Assembly (NCBI GenBank): GCA_005879675.1
Contig: VBJE01000138.1
Span: 1 to 6,163 of the forward strand
Source of the DNA: Chloroflexota bacterium
GTDB lineage: Bacteria > Chloroflexota > Dormibacteria > Dormibacterales > Dormibacteraceae
Reading direction: 5' to 3'
DNA: 6,163 bases
The notes below the pieces were generated by a model. That model searched no databases, had not been told where the DNA came from, and worked only from the letters and a program-made list of their open reading frames with translations. This document shows, one piece after another, positions 1-6,163 of the stretch. The translations under genes and the position numbers were made by a program. How positions within the stretch are numbered: the first letter of the stretch is position 1; each line of letters begins with the position of its first letter.

Positions 1-335
1 GTGAAAGCGCCGGTGACGCTGTTGATGGTCAGCACCTCGTTGGTGATGAAGATCGACGACGGGGGCGTGAAGGTGACGCTTGTCCTGACGCCGTAGAGCA
101 GGTGCGCAATCGGGTCGACGGTGAGAGTGCCCGTTTGGCCCTGATTCGGGCCGGCCAGGTTCGCGATTGGAGTCAAGGTGCCGCTCACCAGGTCGTACCG
201 ATTCAAGACATCCTGGTTGCCACTGATCACGAAAAGCGTGCCCGCCGCGGCGGCGGCTGCCGGCACCGGCTGAGCGAGCAGCGGCAACGCCCCGACCAGC
301 ACCACGACAACACGTTGCGCGAACTTCTTAAGCAT
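1..335 (-). CDS. Secreted protein with N-terminal signal peptide, beta-propeller-like (3' end outside window)
   Basis: The frame stays open from an ATG at 335 to the window edge, giving 111 codons of a longer protein. The N-terminus is a textbook Sec signal peptide: basic MLKKFAQR, a hydrophobic core at residues 9-21 (VVVVLVGALPLLA), then a Pro/Ala-rich c-region with six alanines at 26-31 and probable cleavage just before or after Gly32. The mature part begins TLFVISGNQDVLNRYDLVSG and continues with LTVDPIAHLLYGV and VLTINSVTGAF. This alternation of short strands with 'YDLxSGxL'-type turns is typical of beta-propeller or NHL/WD-like secreted proteins, but too little is visible to name a family. 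The start is supported by a strong Shine-Dalgarno at 343-348. The gene lies 74 bp downstream of metH on the same strand. No enzymatic residues can be assigned. It is likely exported and extracellular or envelope-associated; function unknown. Confidence 0.8.
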   Translation of the reverse strand, partial: MLKKFAQRVVVVLVGALPLLAQPVPAAAAAAGTLFVISGNQDVLNRYDLVSGTLTPIANLAGPNQGQTGTLTVDPIAHLLYGVRTSVTFTPPSSIFITNEVLTINSVTGAF

Positions 336-342
336 GCCCCTT

Positions 343-348
343 CCCTCC
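343..348 (-). promoter_or_regulatory. Shine-Dalgarno for the secreted protein
   Basis: On the minus strand GGAGGG lies seven bases upstream of the ATG at 335, inside a purine-rich run (AGGGGAGGGAAGGGG). It fixes the start of the secreted-protein gene. It is the only strong ribosome-binding site in the window; the other three genes lack one. Confidence 0.75.
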
Positions 349-372
349 CCTGACGGCGAACGCGGTTGGGGA

Positions 373-401
373 AGCTTAAGGCCGCCCGGTTAACGATGCA
401 A
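373..401 (-). promoter_or_regulatory. Weak candidate promoter upstream of the secreted-protein gene
   Basis: On the minus strand TTGCAT (401-396) is separated by 17 bp from TAAGCT (378-373), which keeps the most conserved T, A and T of a -10 box. Predicted transcription would start near 366 and give a leader of about 30 nt containing the GGAGGG site. Both hexamers match consensus at only three of six positions, so this is a suggestion. No convincing hairpin plus T-tract terminator for metH is visible in the same 74-bp gap. Confidence 0.25.
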
Positions 402-409
402 GTGCGCGC

Positions 410-2683
<2,274 letters not shown>

Positions 2684-2698
<15 letters not shown>

Positions 2699-2715
2699 GG
2701 AGGTTCAGGAACCTC
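2684..2715. repeat. Two back-to-back short inverted repeats at the metH frameshift junction
   Basis: Plus-strand bases 2684-2699 form CTTCGA-GCTG-TCGAAG (6-bp arms, 4-base loop). Bases 2700-2715 form GAGGTTC-AG-GAACCTC (7-bp arms, 2-base loop). They abut exactly at 2699/2700, which is where the metH reading frame breaks. The second repeat falls in the codons for VRFLNL and the first in the codons around DSSK, so part of this may be chance from coding sequence. Such hairpins are known to promote deletions by template slippage, in cells or during library preparation. Confidence 0.6.
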
Positions 2716-3935
2716 ACCATCGCGGCTTCCGAGTCGAGGAGGTCGGCGTCCATGTTCACGTCGATGAGGTTGGCCCCGCCGCGCACCTGGTCGAGCGCGA
2801 CCTGGCCCGCTCCGGTGAAATCGCCCGACTCGATCAGCCGACGGAACCGGATCGAGCCGGTGACGTTGGTGCGCTCGCCGACGACCACGAATCCGGAGTC
2901 GGGCCCGATCTCGAAGGGCTCGAGGCCGCTGAAGCGAGTTCGCGACGGGCGGCTCGGCAGCTCGCGCCGCGGAATCTCCGCCATGGCTTCGCGGATCTGG
3001 CGGATGTGCTCCGGGCCCGTGCCGCAGCAACCGCCGGCCGCGTTCAGGAACCCCGCCTCGGCGAACTCCTTCAGCAGCCGGCTCGTTGTCGGCGCCTCCT
3101 CGTCGTAGCCGCCGAACGCGTTCGGCAGGCCGGCGTTCGGGTAACAGATCACGTAGACCGGCGAGATGCGCGACATGGCCTCGACGTATGGCCGCATCTC
3201 GGTCGCGCCGAGCGAGCAGTTGACCCCCGCGGCAAACGGCTGCGCGTGCTCCACCGAGGTCCAGAAAGCCTCCACGGTCTGGCCGGACAGGTTGCGGCCG
3301 CTGCGGTCGACGATGGTCACGGAGACGAAGAGCGGGATCTCGGGCGCGACCTCCTTCACGGCCGCGATCGCCGCCTTGCCGTTGAGCGTGTCGAACACGG
3401 TCTCGATCAGCAGGATGTCGACACCGCCCTCCTTCAGCGCTCGCGCAGCCTCCGCGTAGCCGTCGCGAAGCTGGTCGAAGGTGACCTCGCGGTAGGACGG
3501 GTCGTCGACGCGGGGAGAGAGCGAGAGGGTCACGTTCGTCGGCCCCAGCGAACCGGCGACGAAGCGGTCCTCGCGCTCGTCGGCGGCCTTGCGCGCGAGT
3601 CGCGCCCCCGCCAGGTTCATCTCGTAGACGTGGTCTTCGAGGCCGTAGTCGGCCTGCGAGACACGCGTCGCCGTGAAGGTGTTGGTCGTGATGATGTCGG
3701 CGCCGGCCTCGATGTAGTCGCGGTGCACCTGCGTCACCAGCTCGGGTTGGGTGAGGCAGAGCACGTCGCTGTTGTTGCGCAGCGGCTTGGGGTGGTTCCG
3801 GAAGCGCTCGCCGCGGAACTCAGCGTCGCTGAGGCCCTTGTGCTGGAGCATCACGCCCATCGACCCGTCGAAGATCGCGATCCGCTGCTGGAACAGCCGG
3901 TCGAGGCGCTCGCGAACGGATGTTGCCACCGCCAT
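2700..3935 (-). CDS. metH: Methionine synthase MetH, N-terminal part (homocysteine domain and start of pterin domain), frameshifted
   Basis: This is the first 412 codons of cobalamin-dependent methionine synthase. Starting at ATG 3935 (MAVATSVRERLDRLF), residues 20-330 are the homocysteine-binding barrel: IFDGSMGVML, EAGADIITTNTF, GSLGPTN, LIETVFDTLNGKAA. The zinc ligands are Cys240 (GVNCSLG) and Cys303-Cys304 (GGCCGT), each seven less than E. coli Cys247, Cys310 and Cys311. The folate-binding domain starts at about 348 (VVGERTNVTGS) and runs through NMDADLLDSEAAMVRFLNL. The frame is then lost at about 2700. Formally the reading frame stays open to 1278 (and upstream to 4001), but the roughly 475-codon tail is out-of-frame, Arg/Pro-rich translation and not family sequence. 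ATG 3944, three codons upstream, is an alternative start; neither has a Shine-Dalgarno. With about 38 nt restored, the gene from ATG 3944 to the stop would be 1191 codons including the stop; E. coli MetH is 1227 residues. Confidence 0.93.
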
Positions 3936-3975
3936 GGTGACCATAAAGACTACGGCTCGGAACCCCGACCCTTCA

Positions 3976-4024
3976 GGCCCCTCCGGCGGCTTCGCCGCCA
4001 CCTCCCCATAAATGGGGAGGAGCC
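3976..4024. repeat. 49-nt nested palindromic element between the DUF2079 gene and metH
   Basis: The spacer holds three nested inverted repeats. The outer arms are GGCCCCTCC (3976-3984) and GGAGGAGCC (4016-4024), pairing at eight of nine positions. Inside is GGCGGC-TTC-GCCGCC (3985-3999), followed by CCTCCCCAT-AA-ATGGGGAGG (4001-4020), a perfect 9-bp stem. The outer arm shares bases with the last stem, so the element can fold either as two adjacent hairpins or as an outer stem with shorter inner hairpins. It resembles the short GC-rich intergenic palindromes of REP/MITE type that occur dispersed in many high-GC genomes. It follows the DUF2079 stop by four bases and lies in the presumed metH leader. 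There is no T-tract after either hairpin on the minus strand, so it is not a classical intrinsic terminator. No second copy is present in the window. Confidence 0.75.
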
Positions 4025-4027
4025 TTT

Positions 4028-5485
4028 CTAATCTGTTACGGGGCTCCAGACTTCGAACCGGCCGTCGTCATAGAGGAGGCTTCGCCCGCTCGTGGGCAGG
4101 GCTTCGAGCTCCTGCTGCCGCTTGTCGAGATGCGTGGGGCCGCCGAGATAGGCCTGGCGGTCGATGACCACGTAGCAGCTGGCGTCGAGCATGTCGGGGA
4201 AATCGTTGATCTGGTGGCGGTTCGCGAGCCAGACGTCGAGGGCGCTGTCGGCGTTGACGGGGGCGCCGGCCGGGATCACCGCCGCGGCGTCGGTGAGCTG
4301 GGCCACGGCGTTGGGTCGCGAATACAGGTACGTCGAGGCGTTCAGCGACGGGGGAAGGCTGCCCGTGACGAAAGCGATCACGAGCGCGGGCACGATCAGA
4401 GCGAGCGCTGTCGCCGGCGCCATGGCGCGATGCTCCAGCAGCCATCTGCCTCCGACGCCCGCGGCGACGATGAGAGGGAAGAGCAGGAGCATCACGTAGT
4501 GCAGGTGCAGGACGTTCTGCGGCACGTGCTCGCTCAGCACGTTGGCCAGGTAGGGCGGGATCACCAGGAGCAACCAGCGCGGCGCCAGCAGCGGCAGCGC
4601 GCCGAGCGAAGCGACGATGCCCGCGACCATCAGGACCGCGCCGGGACGGAACAGCGCCTCGAGGACGGCGAGCGCCGACACGGGAACGTCGGGGTTGAGG
4701 CCGATCAGCCAGCGGTAGTAGACGATGTCGGTGTAGCCGTAGTCGCGGAAGTGCTGCTGGACCAGGCCGGTGCCGATCAAGAACCAGGCCCCGCCGAGGT
4801 ACAGGATGAACCGCCAGTGCTTGCGGACCTCGGGGGCTCCGTACGCCCTCATCAGCAGCGCGAGCACGCCGATCGTGTAGACCTGGTCCTCCTTGCAGCT
4901 GAGCGTGAGGATGCACAACGACCACATCGCCACGCGCCTGCCGCGGAGGCCGGCCCAGCCCGCGAGGAGCGCGAGCGCGAGCGCCATGTTCTCGGGATGA
5001 AAGAAGTCACCCCCAGCCTCCTGGATCGCCGCCCAGAACGGGATGGGCGCCGCGAGCGCGACCGCCAGCCAGGGCGAGGCGGGGCGGTCGGCGGGCAGCA
5101 GCGCGCGGAAGAAGAAATAGGCGGCGGGACCGGTCGCCGCGAGGCCGGCTGAGCCGAAGATCAGGAGCACGATCGGGCTGGGCCAGAGCTTCTCCACCGC
5201 CGCGAGCACGAGGAAGATGGGTTCGAGGTGGATGCCGAGGAAGTTGGCGCGCGCGAAGCTCGAATAAAACCCGTGCCCCTGGGTGATCTCCCAGACGACC
5301 TGCTGGTCGTAGGCGAGGTCCCACCCGAGCGCGGTCAGGCCGTAGGCGCGCTGGAGCTCGGCGCGCAAGATCCATGCAAACGCGAGCGCGGCCGTCAGCA
5401 GCGGCACGGCCGGGAAGACCCACCACGCCTCGCTTCCGACTCGGGCGCGTTGGGTCCCCGCCATGCGCAGGGCGTCGACTGTCAC
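4028..5485 (-). CDS. DUF2079 family multi-pass membrane protein (putative GT-C-like)
   Basis: A predicted integral membrane protein of 485 residues if started at GTG 5485, or 478 from ATG 5464. Family marks, numbered from the GTG: WDLAYDQQVVW (55-65) in the first periplasmic loop, HGFYSS (71-76), HLEPI (86-90), FHPE (162-165), and KED (198-200) at a membrane edge. About nine or ten hydrophobic segments follow from 21-41 to 355-375, including 83-100, 104-128, 168-180, 203-213, 226-241, 283-312 and 331-345. A soluble C-terminal domain covers about 380-485. DUF2079 proteins are uncharacterised as far as I know, but the layout (acidic residues in the first loop, polytopic, soluble tail) recalls GT-C glycosyltransferases that use polyprenyl-linked sugars. 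The divergent neighbour makes such donors, which fits. An upstream ATG at 5605 is rejected because it would overlap the glycosyltransferase gene. GTG 5485 is preferred because an extended -10 box sits just before it. The stop is TAG at 4030-4028. Confidence 0.85.
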   Translation of the reverse strand: MTVDALRMAGTQRARVGSEAWWVFPAVPLLTAALAFAWILRAELQRAYGLTALGWDLAYDQQVVWEITQGHGFYSSFARANFLGIHLEPIFLVLAAVEKLWPSPIVLLIFGSAGLAATGPAAYFFFRALLPADRPASPWLAVALAAPIPFWAAIQEAGGDFFHPENMALALALLAGWAGLRGRRVAMWSLCILTLSCKEDQVYTIGVLALLMRAYGAPEVRKHWRFILYLGGAWFLIGTGLVQQHFRDYGYTDIVYYRWLIGLNPDVPVSALAVLEALFRPGAVLMVAGIVASLGALPLLAPRWLLLVIPPYLANVLSEHVPQNVLHLHYVMLLLFPLIVAAGVGGRWLLEHRAMAPATALALIVPALVIAFVTGSLPPSLNASTYLYSRPNAVAQLTDAAAVIPAGAPVNADSALDVWLANRHQINDFPDMLDASCYVVIDRQAYLGGPTHLDKRQQELEALPTSGRSLLYDDGRFEVWSPVTD

Positions 5486-5493
5486 GGGTTCGG

Positions 5494-5502
5494 AGCTTAG
5501 CA
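5494..5502 (-). promoter_or_regulatory. Candidate extended -10 promoter for the DUF2079 gene
   Basis: On the minus strand the sequence reads TGC-TAAGCT (5502-5494). This is an extended -10 (TGn) followed by a hexamer with the key T, A and T positions. Eight bases separate it from GTG 5485, so transcription would begin at or next to the start codon and give a leaderless mRNA. That would explain the absence of a Shine-Dalgarno. No -35 box is recognisable. Confidence 0.4.
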
Positions 5503-5505
5503 AGG

Positions 5506-5511
5506 CATAAT
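5506..5511 (+). promoter_or_regulatory. Candidate -10 box (CATAAT) for the GT2 gene, leaderless
   Basis: CATAAT matches the -10 consensus at five of six positions and stands seven bases before ATG 5519. The predicted transcript starts at or one base before the start codon, the usual arrangement for leaderless mRNAs in actinobacteria and related phyla. There is no ribosome-binding site in front of the ATG. A -35 box at the usual distance (5483-5488, CACGGG) is not recognisable. Confidence 0.5.
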
Positions 5512-5518
5512 CCGGTCG

Positions 5519-6163
5519 ATGGCCCGCCGCGCAGGCACGGAAACCCCCTACGTCTCGGTGATCGTCCTCGTCTACAACGAGACCGACAGCGTCGAGCCCC
5601 TGCACCGTGAGCTGATGGGCGTGCTCGAGGCGCTCGGAACCTCATTCGAGGTCCTGTACATCGACGACGGCAGTCGCGACGGCAGCAGCGAGCGCCTCGG
5701 CCAGATGGCGGCTCGGGACGAACGAGTCCGCGTCGTCAGCTTTCGCCGCAACTTCGGCCAGACCGCGGCGGTCCAGGCCGGGATCGATTACAGCCGCGGC
5801 GCCGTCCTCATCTTCCTCGACGGCGATATGCAGAACGACCCGCATGACATTCCTCACCTGCTCGAGAAGATCGACGAGGGATACGACGTCGTCAGCGGCT
5901 GGCGACGCAACCGACGCGACGCCGCGTCGCGCGTGGTGCCTTCGATGATCGCGAACTGGATCATCGGCTGGGTGTCCGGCGTGCGCCTGAGCGACTTCGG
6001 CTGCACGCTCAAGGCCTACCGGCGCGAGGTCATCCAGGACGTAAAGCTGTACGGCGAGATGCACCGGTTCATCCCGGTGTACTCGTCGATGATCGGCGCG
6101 CGCATCACCGAGCTGCCGGTCAACCACCGCCCGCGCACGTATGGCCGCTCCAAGTACAGCCTG
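5519..6163 (+). CDS. GT2 polyprenyl-phosphate glycosyltransferase, DPM1/GtrB-like (3' end outside window)
   Basis: The frame is open for 215 codons from ATG 5519 to the window end. The catalytic GT-A fold is complete or nearly so: YVSVIVLVYNE (11-21) binds the nucleotide, DDGSRDGS (49-56) is the first acidic motif, RRNFGQTAA (76-84) is typical of the DPM1-like group, and DGDMQNDP (101-108) is the metal-binding DxD followed by Gln. GYDVVSGWRRNR (121-132), FGCTLKAYRR (160-169), MHRFIP (181-186) and TYGRSKY (207-213) also match bacterial polyprenyl-phosphate mannose or glucose synthases. Such enzymes transfer a hexose from a nucleotide sugar to a polyprenyl phosphate on the cytoplasmic face. Family members usually run to about 310-330 residues with two C-terminal membrane helices, which would lie beyond the window. 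Donor specificity (GDP-mannose, UDP-glucose or an amino sugar) cannot be read from the motifs. It is divergent from the DUF2079 gene, with start codons 33 bp apart. Confidence 0.92.
   Translation, partial: MARRAGTETPYVSVIVLVYNETDSVEPLHRELMGVLEALGTSFEVLYIDDGSRDGSSERLGQMAARDERVRVVSFRRNFGQTAAVQAGIDYSRGAVLIFLDGDMQNDPHDIPHLLEKIDEGYDVVSGWRRNRRDAASRVVPSMIANWIIGWVSGVRLSDFGCTLKAYRREVIQDVKLYGEMHRFIPVYSSMIGARITELPVNHRPRTYGRSKYSL

Noticed and set aside
102..353. Plus-strand open frame opposite the secreted-protein gene
   Set aside because: The minus strand has a signal peptide and a strong ribosome-binding site. The plus-strand product is Arg/His-rich with no motif and no ribosome-binding site.
3945..4027. 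Cobalamin or SAH riboswitch upstream of metH
   Set aside because: The gap is only 83 nt, too short for a cobalamin riboswitch, with no B12-box sequence. I also could not match it to the SAH riboswitch core; the fold seen is a simple nested palindrome.
4001..4027. Intrinsic terminator for the DUF2079 gene
   Set aside because: The hairpin is strong, but on the minus strand it is followed by GTGGCGGCG rather than a run of T. The short CTTTCT lies on the other strand, where no gene ends.
5486..5605. Upstream ATG at 5605 as the start of the DUF2079 gene
   Set aside because: It would overlap the first 87 bp of the glycosyltransferase gene on the other strand, and the added residues are the shadow of that gene rather than a membrane-protein N-terminus.
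5642..6127. Minus-strand open frame opposite the GT2 gene
   Set aside because: It lies entirely antisense to well-matched GT2 motifs and shows no recognisable domain.

Overview
This is a high-GC bacterial window. Codon third positions are rich in G and C, and the divergent promoters look suited to leaderless transcripts. This suggests a soil-type actinobacterial, Chloroflexota or Dormibacterota-like lineage, but that placement is inference and weak. No mobile element, CRISPR array, tRNA or rRNA is visible. Coding density is very high and no gene-free stretch exceeds about 90 bases.

Layout from left to right. Bases 1-335 (minus strand) hold the start of a secreted protein with a clear signal peptide and beta-propeller-like strands; its C-terminus lies outside the window. 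Bases 410-3935 (minus) hold a cobalamin-dependent methionine synthase gene, metH. It carries two apparent losses. About 38 nt are missing at about 2698-2700 in the folate (pterin) domain, which breaks the reading frame. About 45 nt are missing, in frame, at about 1171-1177 in the AdoMet-dependent reactivation domain. The rest of the coding sequence is well conserved. Bases 3945-4027 are a short spacer with a compact 49-nt palindromic element. Bases 4028-5485 (minus) encode a multi-pass membrane protein of the DUF2079 family. Bases 5519-6163 (plus, cut by the window end) encode a GT2 glycosyltransferase of the polyprenyl-phosphate sugar synthase (DPM1/GtrB-like) type, transcribed divergently from the DUF2079 gene.

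How the genes may work together. The GT2 enzyme probably loads a sugar onto a polyprenyl phosphate on the cytoplasmic face. DUF2079 proteins resemble GT-C type integral membrane transferases that use such lipid-linked sugars. The divergent pair, driven from a promoter region of about 33 bp, could be a small envelope-glycosylation module. metH belongs to methionine and one-carbon metabolism and has no evident link to that pair.

I did not find a convincing undescribed system. The points most worth a second look are the two lesions in metH, the palindromic element in the metH leader, and the tightly packed divergent promoters.
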